A DNA stretch of 64,000 nucleotides, from positions 558,001-622,000 of the forward strand of contig JBBPFI010000009.1 in assembly GCA_037974965.1 (NCBI GenBank), written 5' to 3'. A program made the translations under genes and the position numbers. The notes beneath the pieces are model-generated. The model did not search any database. It was not told the DNA's origin and saw only the letters and a list, made by a program, of their open reading frames with translations. This document shows, one piece after another, positions 33,722 to 45,393 of this stretch. Position 1 is the first letter of the stretch. Every line of letters starts with the position of its first letter. This DNA comes from Dacryopinax spathularia. Its lineage: Eukaryota; Basidiomycota; Dacrymycetes; Dacrymycetales; Dacrymycetaceae.

Positions 33722-34602
33722 AACGTCGTTTCTTCTCGTCACCATCGCCTTCCGGTTCGATACCTCGCTCTTTGGCTTCCCGCCGTCTTCGCACGTCCCA
33801 GTTGTACACCCGCGCTAGGTTAACTTCCATCACTGTTATTTGCTCTCGCAGCCATTCGAGGTCTTCGATCGCGTTCGATCGGTTTTGCTGGGCGGCGGCG
33901 AGCTTGCTGGATAGGAGGGATTGGGCCTCGTCAAGCGGGTATCCGAGCATGACGTTTGCCTACCAGCCCAGGTTAGCAACCATTATGACCACCAATAGGA
34001 GCTGGGAACGCACTCCCAGCCAAAGATAGACCATGTCCGACTCCTCGATCGTCGCTTCAGCATACAGGGTATCGTTCAACTCGAAAGTGGTCTTTAGCGG
34101 CTCCTCCTCGGCGCCTGCTTCTTCATCTTCATCTAGGTCGTCCTCCAGATCATCATCATCATCGTCCTTCTTCGTTTGCTTTCCCAATTTCCGGTCCTGA
34201 AGACTACGTTAGCTGGTGCACATGTAGGAAGCACGATACTGACTCGTCTTTCCTTCAGGAACTCTACCATAGCGAGGGTCTTCTCGATGTCGGGTATCTT
34301 TTGGTCCAGCCCTTTTCTCCTGTTCTGAACGTTGAGCTCCATGTATCGATATTTTCTGTATCCCATTTCAGAGCGTGCAATACGGTCTATTCCGATCTAC
34401 TCACGCGATCATCTCCTGGAACTTGGTGAGCGTCGGCTCTACCGCCGTGTCGGCCCCGCCTAAGTATTCCTCGACATTGGACTGAAAAAAGTCAGATCCG
34501 CATCGATGGACCGCAGTGGACAGCACTGACCACAAATGGAGCTCGTGGTATTCCTCTAGGGTTCGTCTCGACTTGTCGTTGTGATGAAGTTGCTACTGAC
34601 AT
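33720..34602 (-). CDS. PAC10: Prefoldin subunit 3 (Pac10/VBP1)
   Basis: Five exons, 34531-34602, 34405-34481, 34244-34355, 34014-34196 and 33720-33959, give 227 residues. Prefoldin is a hexameric chaperone that hands nascent actin and tubulin to the TRiC/CCT chaperonin; this is an alpha-type subunit. Diagnostic motifs are RGIPRAPFVSNVEEYLG at the N-terminus, KYRYMELNVQNRRKGLDQKI in the first coiled-coil arm, and ESDMVYLWLGANVMLGYP between the beta hairpins. EDLEWLREQITVMEVNLARVYNWDV forms the second arm. An acidic insert (DDDDDDLEDDLDEDEE) precedes the first beta strands. The start was placed where MSVATSSQ leads into the conserved RGIPRAPF. It is divergent from PAN3, with about 256 bases between the starts. 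Confidence 0.94.
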
Positions 34603-34858
34603 TGTTTGAAATTTCGGTAACTAGTCTGCAACAGCTCGTCCGATGTCAGGGCTGGAATGGGCGTTGCACGCTGCCCGACGCGTGCTCTCCCCGGACCCTG
34701 GACTATTTGGTTCCGAAAGGAAGCAGTCCCAGACTCGGAGGGTCGTCGATGGTCAGTCGGTCGTAACGTGGTCCATGTAGCGGACTATCTTGGTAGCACA
34801 CCTTACTGCTGTACTCTTCTCTGACGACTATCCTCTCGAGGACGAACGGCCTGGTTGG

Positions 34859-37631
34859 ATGTCGGCGGCCATACCGATAGTCGCTCCAGCCGGTGGTGCA
34901 GAGCAGACGCCGGAGAAGCCGACGCGACCACCACCCAAGAAAGGTCAGTGGGGGACCAGCGCAGTCAGAGGGGCGCGTCAATGATTGATAATCCGCGTGT
35001 AGACCAGGGCCAGCGGAGGACGCACTGCCGTAACGAGCTGATCTACGGGTACGATCTGGCGGACGAGACGTGTTGAAGAAGAAAGCTGATTGCGCGCGCC
35101 AGCTCTTGCAAGTACGCTGACAGCGGTTGTCCGTTCTACCATCCGTCGGTGAGCAGGCATAGCCAGAGCGCGTGCCTGGCATGTGTTGACCACGCCCATG
35201 ATAGAAGGAAGCCTCTGCCTCTGCTTCTGCTCCGTGGGCCTGGTTTCTGATGTGCATAGTGCTGTCTCTGATGAAAGTGAGTATAGTTCAGGAGGCGCAG
35301 GTGCTTCCGACTCGAAACCTGCAACACCCGCTCCGAGAGAAATGCCGGCGACATCTTCTACCACGAATACTCCATCAAAGGGCGGGAGTGGCCTGGGTGG
35401 CCTGTCTGCCAATGTGAACGCCCCGATCTTTGTACCCAAGGGCTTCACTCCGATGCTAGCAGGGCAGTCGTCGACGCCGTATGTTGCACTTAACAGGTCA
35501 GCAGGAGAATAGACTAACCCAGCGCTCAACCAGATCAACAAGTACGGCGCCTAGTACTGTACCGGAAGGCACACCGACCACTCAGGCAACAGAGTACGAC
35601 TATGGGGATGACTTCCACTTTGACTACTTGGTGAGGCCCTCGCCCAGTGCATGCATTTAGCCACTGATTGAGAGGCAGGATGATACCCCGTATACCAAGC
35701 CCACGGAAATCACGGCTTTGGCACCTCCCTTCGTGCCCACCTCGCAACAGGCTGCAGACGCCTATGCCCCTGCCATGGATCCCTATGCTCAGGGGCTGAA
35801 CCCCTACTATGCCGAACAGCCAGTATATCCAAGGCAGCCAGTGCGTATCCACATAGTGAACTGCAGCACCGTACTCATGAGGTCTTCAGCTACAATACCA
35901 CCTGTACAATCCGCCACTGCCATACATGACGAACATCCCGCCATCTGCCAATCCCTTCCTGGCTGATGATATTCGAGAAATGCTGCAACGGCGGTCCGAG
36001 GCGATCATGGAAACGTCGTCCGTTGATTACAAGTTGCCGGACGAACTGCATGTGTATCATTCTTTGGTACCGATCGAGCCTCCGGGAGAGGCGAGGCATC
36101 CCAGAGTCTTCCAGTGGCCAAGCATATCGTACAAAGCCATCAGTGCGAAAGATGGCCGACCTTACATTTTACGAAGATTCGAGGGTAAGCCATTACAAGA
36201 AGCTTAGGCGATGGCTGAGTCTGGCGTAGGATTCCGATTGATGCATGAGGCTGCTTTCGCTGCGATCTCCGTCTGGAATCAAATCAAGCACCCAGGCCTC
36301 GTGTCCCTGCACGAAGCGTTCACAACCCGAGCCTTCGGCGATAGCTGTCAGTATTGGCCTGGTCCACGGAAGTATGACCGTACCGCATCTGACAGGCCTC
36401 ACTAGCGCTTGTCTTCGTATTCGACTACCATCCTAACTCCGAATCGCTGTACATGGCTCACATCAAGCCAAAACAGCCACCGCCACAGAAAGCGGGAAGG
36501 TCACAGCCTCATGCGCCATCTCTCCCTGAAGCAACGATGTGGTCCTATGTTGTCCAGCTTGCTGATATCATGCGGGTCGCCCATTCGCACAATCTGGCTT
36601 TGAGGACACTGGAACTTACCAAGGTGCTCCTAACGGGGAAGAACCGGTGAGACGAATACCCTCCGGTGGAAGATGCTCGACTGATTCACGACCTAGTATC
36701 CGAGTGAATTGCTGTGGCGTCTTTGATGTCCTCAACTTCAACCCGGCGCATAACGTGATAGGCTTCCAGGTCAGCATCGCTTTGATCCTTGTCGGCAGCA
36801 TTATTGACATCGGTTGGAAGCAAAATGATTACATGACGTTCGGCAAGCTCCTCCTCGAGCTGGCGTGCAACTCCACAGCCGCCGCGACAAATCTGCCGAA
36901 ATCTATGGATATGGTTTCCAAGCGTTACTCTCCGGATTTGACAAAGCTGATCCTCTACTTGGTCACTCCGGCTGGTCCTCCCAAGAGCCTCGACAAACTA
37001 TTCGAATACATCGGAACTCGACGTGTCCTTGATGAACTCGATGCGGTGTCAAAGTACGTTTATCGCTCCTAATGATTCGACTATGCCTCCGTGTTGATGG
37101 TCCGATAGCTACGCAGACTCGCTTGAAGGTCAACTGATGAGCGAACTGGAGAACGCTAGGCTTTTCAGGCTTATGACAAAGCTTGGCTTCATCAATGAGC
37201 GACCGGAGTACGCGGCAGTGCTTGTCTAGCTTATCCACCAAGCTAACCGCACCACAGGTTCGATCATGATCCCCGATGGTCGGAGACCGGAGATCGCTAC
37301 ATCATCAAGCTTTTCCGTGATTATGTCTTTCATCAAAGAGACGCAGCCGGTAATCCTGTGGTCAATCTTTCTTACGTCCTGTCCTGTCTGAACAAGGTAC
37401 GATGGGGTACAGATATCGCTTGCTCCTGCTGACAGGAAACATAGCTGGACGCTGGCGTTGATGAACGCGTTATGCTCATCTCTCGCGATGAACAAAGCTG
37501 TCTGGTCGTGAGCTACAAGGACATCAAAGCCGCCATAGAAACGGCATTCAGGTCCGTGTATCTGTGATCCGCGCCTATCGCACTGTTCTGATATCATTGA
37601 CAGCGACCTTTCTCGAGGAACAGTCCGATAA
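34859..37631 (+). CDS. PAN3: PAN2-PAN3 deadenylase regulatory subunit Pan3
   Basis: Fifteen exons give 666 residues; boundaries are 34859-34943, 35003-35048, 35103-35144, 35260-35496, 35534-35630, 35679-35840, 35890-36184, 36230-36346, 36406-36646, 36697-36769, 36821-37053, 37109-37207, 37258-37396, 37445-37551 and 37604-37631. A CCCH zinc finger uses Cys37, Cys46, Cys53 and His57 and is assembled from exons 2 and 3. A PAM2-like PABP-binding motif follows ([12 protein letters not shown], about 109-120). The pseudokinase runs from about [10 protein letters not shown], with [14 protein letters not shown] replacing the HRD loop. A coiled coil and the C-terminal knob ([19 protein letters not shown]) end the protein. 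Pan3 recruits Pan2 to poly(A). The third intron is uncertain: the stronger GTGAGC donor at 35149 is out of phase, so GTCGGT at 35145 was used. An in-frame ATG at 34790 is an alternative start. Confidence 0.93.
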
Positions 37632-38089
37632 CACCCATGATGTGGAAATTTAGGCATTTTTCTCGGTTCTCAGCTTGCAATTGTAGCAACAATGGCAATT
37701 AGGACATGTACGGAATAGCCTGCGCTGTAACGTTGGTGCGATGATAATGGGACGTAATGTATCAAGCGATATGAGTCGCACCTGCATAAGCCGATCCCTT
37801 AAGGACGGCTCGGCAAGCACGGGACTAATTGAGTGCCGATTATTGAGGTCTCTCCGCATGTGCCCTGACCGCCCTGGAACAGCGGTTCCCCTCGCTCGCC
37901 TCGCCGTTTCGACCTGTCCCACCGACATCAGCCCACCCATCCTCCTCCACAGCACGGTGCCCTCTCCAACCTATTAAGCCCCAGGCAGTCGAGTCGCTCA
38001 CAGAAGCCACTTGACCACTATTTCCCAATATCGTTATATCTGGCAGTCGTCGCATCATCGACTGCACCACCAGCCTGGCTCACCAACGC
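37632..38089. other. Intergenic, upstream of Cid1-type gene
   Basis: Holds the PAN3 3' end and the promoter and leader of the next gene. Nothing else recognised. Confidence 0.55.
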
Positions 38090-40847
38090 ATGTCCAACCA
38101 CGCTTACGCCCCGTCGAACGGTGTCGTGCTGCCTCCCAATTCCCATCTTCCTCCATCTGGACCATCCCTGCGCAGAGGACAGAGACATCACTTTGTTGCT
38201 GAACTGTCACAATGTCTCTTTGACTTCGTGGTGCAACTGCTGCCAACACCCGAGGAGCTGGCCATCAAGGAGGATGTGCGCAAGCTCCTCGAGCGCTTGA
38301 TCCGCAATGTGGAGCCGGAGAGCCGGTTGTTGTCATTTGGGAGCACGGCGAACGGATTTGCCCTCAGAAACTCTGGTGCGCACGCTCTCCTGCGGTACCA
38401 CTGCCATCCGGGACTTGGAGCTTACGACTGGGGCGGTCGCCGCTCTTTCAACAGACATGGATCTATGCTGTCTTATTGACTCAGAACGCCCTCCCCCTTC
38501 GGCCTCGGAGCTGGTGGTTATGGTGGCGGACCTTCTGGAGCGAGGTATGGGATATCCAACGCTACCGGTAAGTATATGCTGATCAGCGCTCTCAGAAACG
38601 AAGTTCCAAGTCAAACCTCTACCCAAAGCTCGTATACCCATTATTAAGCTCACTCTTGCTCCTACACAAGGCTTGCCGTACGGCATCGCGTGCGACATCG
38701 GATTTGAGAACAGATTGGCGCTTGAGAACACGAGGTTGTTGCTCAGCTATGCCACGCTTGATCCTACTCGCGTACGAACCATGGTCCTCTTCCGTACGTC
38801 CTCCCTGTTACCTACGCCTGATCTTGCCTGAAGAGACGCCGTATAGTTAAACTGTGGAGCAAACGGAGGTACGCATGTATGCGTACATCAGGCTCCAATA
38901 CTGAGGTCTTGCCAGAAAAATAAACTCGCCGTATCTTGGAACTTTGAGCTCGTACGGCTACGCCCTCATGGTCATCTTCTTCCTTGTGCACGTCAAGCAA
39001 CCCCCTGTACTACCAAACTTACAAATCATACCACCATTGCGTCCTATCTCCAAGGCAAGTTGCAATTCCTGTCGTGGTGCGGCGTATATTAACATGTATA
39101 TGCAGGAGGATATGCATATCGGAGAGCACAATATCTGGTTTTTCGATGATACCGAACTTCTCAAGCAAACGTGGCAATCCGCGAATACCGACAGTGTCGG
39201 CGAATTGTACGCGACTCATCTACCTGTGTGACCACGCATTGATACGTTGGTTCTAGGCTGCTGGATTTCTTCAAGTACTTCTCCCACGAATTCCCCTACA
39301 ACACGCATGTAATATCTATCCGAAGTGGCCTTCTGGAAAAGGCCAGCAAAGGGTGGTACGAGGCGAGTGAACCCGAAATGGGAGCCCAACAGTATTTCTG
39401 ACCGCAACAACAGCCTGATCACAGAGGACATGATCTCTCTCGCGATCGCAACAGGCTCTGCATAGAGGTGCGCACTTTAGGTTTCTATATGTTTATGGGA
39501 ACCTTACCGAGATCCTCCACAGGACCCATTCGAAATAACATATAATGTTGGCAGGACTGTAACCAAGGACGGTCTTTACACGGTAAGGCACTAATACCAA
39601 CTGGGACGCCACGTCCTGACGGTCCCTCATAGATACGAGGCGAATTCATGCGGGCGTCTCGCATTTTCTCTTCCAGATCGGAGCGCGCATTCTTGGCGCT
39701 GACGCAACTTTGTGAGGAACGCGACGAAGAACTTGTGCGAGCCCCCAGCCCGCAACCTTACCATGGTCCTCCGCGATCATTCCCTGCACAGTCACCGTAT
39801 ACGGTTGGCACTCACTTTTGGAGACCGGCAGGGCAGGATCGGCTATCGCCTCCACGACCTACAAACAAGCCCTTGGAGGTTGAACAGGAGCAGGTCCAGA
39901 ACGAAACCAGCGTTCCAGATCACATGGCTCCCAGAAGACAACGATGGACTTCTCCGCCGCCTCCTGACGCGCCGCCATTCGAGCAGGACATGTACAGGAA
40001 ACACCTGGGCATTGGCATATCCATGGGCATCACCTCCTTAGCACCGGTACCTGCTGGAAGTGCTGACGTGCCAGCGAACTCCGATACCAGCGGAGAAGAG
40101 TTGATACCGTCCGATCTGGCTGTATCTCCCACGCCTGGAGACGGTTTCCAGGAGCCAAATAATCGATGGAAACGGCAATCGGCTTCTTTCGGCTCTACAA
40201 CGATGCTCGACAGTGGCATAGATCCCAATATTCGAACAACTCGGTCAACGCGAACCAGCCCCCTTGTTGGTCCATCGGCCGGGCCGTCCAGCTATAGTCC
40301 CGCTTCAAGGCAAAGTGGCTACAGGAACAGACCCGCTACGCGTGGCAACAGCGATCTGATGTCCTCAAATCCACCCTCGTCGTATGCGCGGAAGGTGAGC
40401 GACAGCCCGGCTACCCCGAGCGATGCGGACAGTATGCGCCGCTCTTTCTCCGGGCCTCCATCGGTACGAACGCCAACGATCCCGCCAGCCAGCACCGGAC
40501 CGGGGCTTGTTACGCCTGATACCGGACAGTCACCGATGGTTATTTCTACCCAACGAAGTAACGGAGCCGATGAAGAAATATCGCCCACGAGTCTGTCGAG
40601 TGGCACCGCTTCGCCGGTCAGTAGGCGGCTCTCCGGTCAACCACTGGCTCAGCTGCGGCCACAAGCGTTCCCTCTATATCAAAACCAAACACCAACTTCT
40701 TCCCCGCCACATGGTGCGGCTGAAGCAAACGGAAGTGTCGAAGGCGAGCTCGCGAAGGAGATGGAGAAGCTCGAACTGGGTAAGGAGAAGGAAGGGAAGG
40801 AGAATAAAGGGACTCAGCCCACGGTCCCGAACGGCAAGGGGATGTGA
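38090..40847 (+). CDS. Cid1-type non-canonical poly(A)/poly(U) nucleotidyltransferase
   Basis: Ten exons (38090-38375, 38455-38544, 38596-38793, 38847-38868, 38916-39054, 39106-39206, 39257-39362, 39414-39467, 39523-39582, 39633-40847) give 756 residues. Catalytic motifs are FGSTANGFAL followed by the Asp96/Asp98 pair in DMDLCCL, with a third Asp159 in YGIACDIGFEN. The nucleotide-recognition motif RLCIEDPFEITYNVGR marks the PAP-associated domain, and GEFMRASRIF ends it. The last 390 or so residues are Ser/Pro-rich and look disordered. Enzymes of this group add U or A tails to RNA; which one cannot be decided here. Two introns begin with GC: AAG|GCAAGT at 39055 is convincing, and GAG|GCGAGT at 39363 is inferred because it alone keeps the frame into RLCIEDPFE. 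Confidence 0.88.
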
Positions 40848-41276
40848 GTGTCGTTGAGGAGAGCAACTGCTGAAGTTGCTATTGTTTGTCTTGTGCTTCT
40901 GCGCTCAACCGCCCTGCGAAACCCCTTCACCCGGGATTCATTTTCATTAACCGAACTGCTCGGTTGGTTTCGTTTTACGGTTGTTCTTGACCGGCTCTAT
41001 GCCGCTGGTGCACAGCACACATCACCAGTGTAGATGTTAGCGTCACCGTACGTTCGTCATTATCTGCGGCTTCGAGCGGCGTTGCTATCCATTTCATGGC
41101 GATCAGCCGCAGGTTGTTAGACATCTTGTCGTATGTAGCGTAGAGAATGACGGATGTTTAACGTGGCCTCGGATCGATAAGCCTCATCCTCGAACTGTTC
41201 CTACACCTAGATCGCGCCAGCGACGATTGCAAACTGGCTTCCGCGATCTACAACGCAGCACGGTGACCGCCCCGGC
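40848..41276. other. Convergent spacer
   Basis: Contains 3' ends of the Cid1-type gene (+) and LSM7 (-). Nothing else recognised. Confidence 0.55.
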
Positions 41277-41790
41277 CTATGACTGTACCTGTTGGAAAGG
41301 ATTCTCGATCTCCTCCCAGCCGTCCACCGGGCTTAACAGGGTTATCGTCGGTCCGCGCAGCACAACCAAGCCCAGCTTGCGCGTTTTTGGCGGTTCTGCG
41401 GCGATAGTTAGCGATCACGCAGGCCAGAACCCGTGATACACTGACCTGAAGCGATGTTCTCTTCAACGTCGTCGAGCACCAGGTTCATCAGCTGGTCGAA
41501 GCCTTTCAACGTGCCAGTGACTGCAAGACACGCCTCAGCCAAGACCTCTCCTAACGCTCCGACACTCTCACCTTCCCGACCACCCTGGAACTTCACTCGG
41601 ATTTTCGTGTCAACATATTTCGTCAAGTCCAGGATTGCCTCGCGCTTTGCGGGCTTCTCGTTCGCATTCCCTTGTCGGGAGTTGGCATTCTGGTTGGCGC
41701 CGCCGCGCCCGCCCCCTCGACCACGTCCCTGCTGCGGGATTAGGCCATACTCCGCAGATTAAGTTCAGCCTGGCGTACTCTTTCTGCCAT
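41277..41790 (-). CDS. LSM7: U6 snRNA / mRNA-decay Sm-like protein LSm7
   Basis: Four exons, 41779-41790, 41572-41731, 41446-41520 and 41277-41395, give 121 residues. LSm7 is a member of both the nuclear Lsm2-8 ring on U6 snRNA and the cytoplasmic Lsm1-7 ring on deadenylated mRNA. KREAILDLTKYVDTKIRVKF opens the Sm1 fold, TGTLKGFDQLMNLVLDDVEE closes it, and LGLVVLRGPTITLLSP is the Sm2 strand pair. An Arg/Gly-rich N-terminal tail precedes them. The first exon is only four codons (MAER) and is the least certain part. It was chosen because a GTACGC donor and a CGCAG acceptor join it in frame and the downstream exon has no ATG before the conserved region. The gene is divergent from KAP95. Confidence 0.92.
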
Positions 41791-42321
41791 ATGTTCTATG
41801 AGCACGGATACCGTGCAGACTTGGGCGGCTTGGTGGTGAGCGCCTGGAACGCGACTCGGATTTCAATACAGCCTGCCAGTGCGCCTTCAGGTGGCGAGCG
41901 GAACCCTTATTAACATAACGAGCATAACAGAGCTTAATTGTGACGCCGCTCGGAACCAATTTATTCTTTTCGCCTGCGCACTCATAGCGGCAACAGTCGC
42001 CGACGCGTCGACCTCACACGCCTCTTTGGAACTGTCCGGCCACTCGTCTTTACCGGACTACTACTCATTTCTCTCTTTCTCGTCCTATATCGCACTACGT
42101 TCCTTGTAAGATCCTTTTCTACGCCTTACCATGTTCCGTCACTTACTATTGCCATGATTCTTCGTCGCTGCCGTCTCGTGTCTGCCGCATTGCACGAACC
42201 TGTATCGTCGTATAGATTCCCCGCTCCACGCCACACGCTTTCCGTCTAAGAGTATCGCTGCGGATTGAAGTCATCGAAGAAGGCCTTGTCAAGTTAAACA
42301 ATATAGACACGTTTCGAAACC
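41791..42321. other. Divergent promoter region, LSM7 and KAP95
   Basis: A pyrimidine-rich run at about 42060-42095 lies about 230 bases before the KAP95 start. No further gene recognised. Confidence 0.55.
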
Positions 42322-45300
42322 ATGGATCCCTCCCAGATCCTAGCGAACACGTATTCGCAGGGTCCGTAATGGCCTCAATATGAAAACGAAATTGTACTGA
42401 CACTCTATCTTCTTGTGATTCAGACGCTGCGACACGTGAGGATGCCACACAACGGCTTGAGCAGGCGGCAAATGAGAACTTCGTGAGCTTGATATAACCT
42501 CGAGGATGCACGCTTGTATTAACTGAGTTTCAGCCCGCATATATGGCCATGCTTTCGGCCGAGGTTGCAAATGAGGGCCGTGACCAGTACATTCGTAGTG
42601 CCGCCGGTCTGGCTATCAAGAACGCTTTGACTGCTCGAGTGCGTCTGACTCGCCTAGTACCATATGTCCCTTCCTGACCGGCATCTAGGACCCGAAGCGT
42701 CAGAATGAAATGTCACAACGATGGCTGGCGGTTGACGCCAATACTCGGCAACAGGTCAAGAACAACTGCTTTATGGGCTTACACTCGAGCAGCACACGTG
42801 TAGGAGGTGTCGCAGCGCAGGATATCGCTGCTATTGCTGCGATCGAACTTCCTGCTGGGACGTGGCCGGAGTTAATCGAGCAGCTATTGGGATTCGTGAA
42901 CAATGCCCAGAATGCCGGGTTGAGGATGGCGACACTGCAAGCTATCGGGTACATCTGCGAGCAAGTAGTGCGTAAAGTGACGACATTAATAGTCGTCAAT
43001 ACTGATCGTCGTCCACAGAAACCCGAGATCCTGCAGACACGAGCCAACGAAATTCTTACGGCCGTTGTCCAAGGAGCACGCAAGGACGAGCCCGAGCCGG
43101 ATGTCCAGCTGGCCGCTGTCCATGCTCTTTACAACTCTCTGGAGTTCGTTCGCGACAACTTTGAACGAGAGGTGAGCGAGATTGCCTCACGTGAAGACCT
43201 TGGGCTGACTATATGCAGGGCGAGCGGAACTACATCATGCAAGTTGTATGCGAAGCTACTCAGAGCCCGTCCGTTCCCGTGCAGGTGGCCGCATTCGAGT
43301 GTCTCGTGCGCATTATGAGTCTGTACTACGACAAGATGGCGTTCTACATGGAGCGAGCGTTGTTCGGCCTGACAGTGCTGGGTATGCGAAGCAGCGAGCC
43401 CAATGTTGCGCTCCAAGCTATCGAATTCTGGTCAACCGTTTGCGACGAGGAGATCGATATCATAGTTGAGAATACTGAGGTGCGCGTATATGCCGCATCT
43501 CGATCGTCCCCGATTGACTCCTGCGACAGGCTGAGGAATATGGCGAAATCCCAACCAGGACCTGCAAGAACTTTGCGAAGATCGCGCTCAACGAGATTTT
43601 GCCTGTGCTTCTCACTTTGCTGAGTACGCAGGATGAGGACGCCGATGAGGAAGAGTGGAATGTTTCTATGGCTGCTGCCCATTGTTTAAGTCTCCTTGCG
43701 CAAGTCGTCATGGATGACATCGTCCCGCTGGTTGTACCTTACATCGAGGCGCACATCAAGTCTGCAGACTGGCACCAACGTGAAGCCGCAGTGATGGCCT
43801 TCGGCTCCATCATTGAGGGACCCTCGCCCAAGGTCCTCCAACCGATCGTCACACAGGGCCTGGCGGTGCTAATTCCCATGATGAACGATCCCCACCCTGC
43901 GGTCAAGGATACTGTCGCCTGGACTCTCGGCAAAATCAGCGATCTCATGCTGAGCCACATCCCGATCGAGAACTACATGGTCCCTCTGATCAATGCATTT
44001 GTTCAAGGTCTCGACGAGAAGGGTCGGATTGCACCGAATTGCGCCTGGGGTCTGATGAACATCGCAATCCAGCTCGACCCGACTGATGGCGATCCCGAGT
44101 CTACTCCCGAAACCGGCCCCTTGTCACCGTACTTTGACGGCATCGTGAACTCGCTTTGGAGAATTACTGACCGCCGCGACAACGATCACAACATTCGAAC
44201 CACGGCGTACGAAGCCATTTCCACCTATATTGAGCACTGCAGCAAGGACAACCTCAACACCGTCGGCCAACTCGCCCAGCAGCTCCTTATCCGTATGGAA
44301 GGTCTGCTTAATCAAGCCGTGAGTGATACTTACTGTTGTCTGTTATGCTGTTTAACGCATCTGATCAGAACGAGATCCTCGGTACGGATGATCGTAACAA
44401 CTGGCATGAGCTGATGAGCAACATCTGCGGAGTGCTGATTTCTGTCACTCGCAAGACCGGCAGCAACATCAGCCATATTTCGGACCGGATGATGACTGAC
44501 GTGCTGCAACTCGCTACTGTCGCAAGCCGCACTTCCACTGTCCTCGAGGACGTCTTCCTTGTTCTCGGCGCCGCAGCTACCTCGCTTGAGCAGGCCTTCC
44601 TTCCCTACCTCAATGCTTTCCTTCCGTTCTTGCTGGCTTCCCTCAAGGCGTGGGAGGAGACTCAGCTGGTGACTGTTGCCGTTGGACTGATCGGTGATAT
44701 CTGTCGTGCTCTCGGCGAGCAATGTCTCCCGTACTGCAACGCCTTCATGACCGCTCTCATCGAGGACCTTTCGGCCGACGCCCTGTCCCGATCTGTGAAG
44801 ATCCCTATTCTGCAAGCCATCGGAGACATCGCTATTGCTATCGGCGGTAACTTCGAGCACTACCTCCCGACTATTATGGAGATGCTCAAGCAGGCTGGTT
44901 CCATGGAAGCCGATCCGGTAGGTTTCTCATATCGACTAGGAGTGATCTGTGCTGAGCTCTCTACGTAGTTGGACCCCGCTTTGCAGGAATACGTGTCTCG
45001 ACTGCGTGCAGGCATCATCGACGCATACGTCGGTATTGTACAAGCCATGCGGTCAAGCAACAAGGAGAATGAGCTCCTTCCTTACGTTCCTTCGATCTTC
45101 TCTATCATTCTCAAGTGCCTCAATGAAGAGGAATACGATCAGAGCGACTCCTCCATGCGGACGCTTCTGGGGTTGATTGGCGAGTTGGCTACTATGTATC
45201 CGAACGGCCAAATCAAGGAGTACCTGCTCAACGACGCGATCGTCCAAACGCTCAAGTATACCCGCGGTCGGTCTAAGATGACCAAGGCTACCGCTAAGTG

Positions 45301-45393
45301 GGCGAAAGACGTACGTTTCCTCCTCAGCCTATGCTATGTTACTTTACTCACCATTGGTTATAGGCTGTCAAGAAGGCCACGGCCTCGGCGTAA
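42322..45393 (+). CDS. KAP95: Importin subunit beta-1 (karyopherin Kap95)
   Basis: Ten exons (42322-42361, 42424-42482, 42534-42638, 42689-42967, 43019-43171, 43219-43479, 43530-44318, 44369-44917, 44969-45310, 45364-45393) give 868 residues, close to the 861 of yeast Kap95. The protein is a superhelix of HEAT repeats that carries importin-alpha cargo through nuclear pores and is released by Ran-GTP. Recognisable parts include RDQYIRSAAGLAIKNAL in the N-terminal Ran-binding repeats, AVMAFGSIIEGPSP, HPAVKDTVAWTLGKI and TYIEHCSKDNL. The acidic loop between HEAT repeats is visible as QDEDADEEEWN. The last exon encodes just nine residues. No oddities were seen; this is a typical housekeeping gene. 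Confidence 0.96.

Noticed and set aside
36241-37631. PAN3 kinase-like domain as an active protein kinase or another FunK1 copy
   Set aside because: The HRD loop is replaced and the zinc finger, PAM2 motif and C-terminal knob identify the Pan3 pseudokinase.
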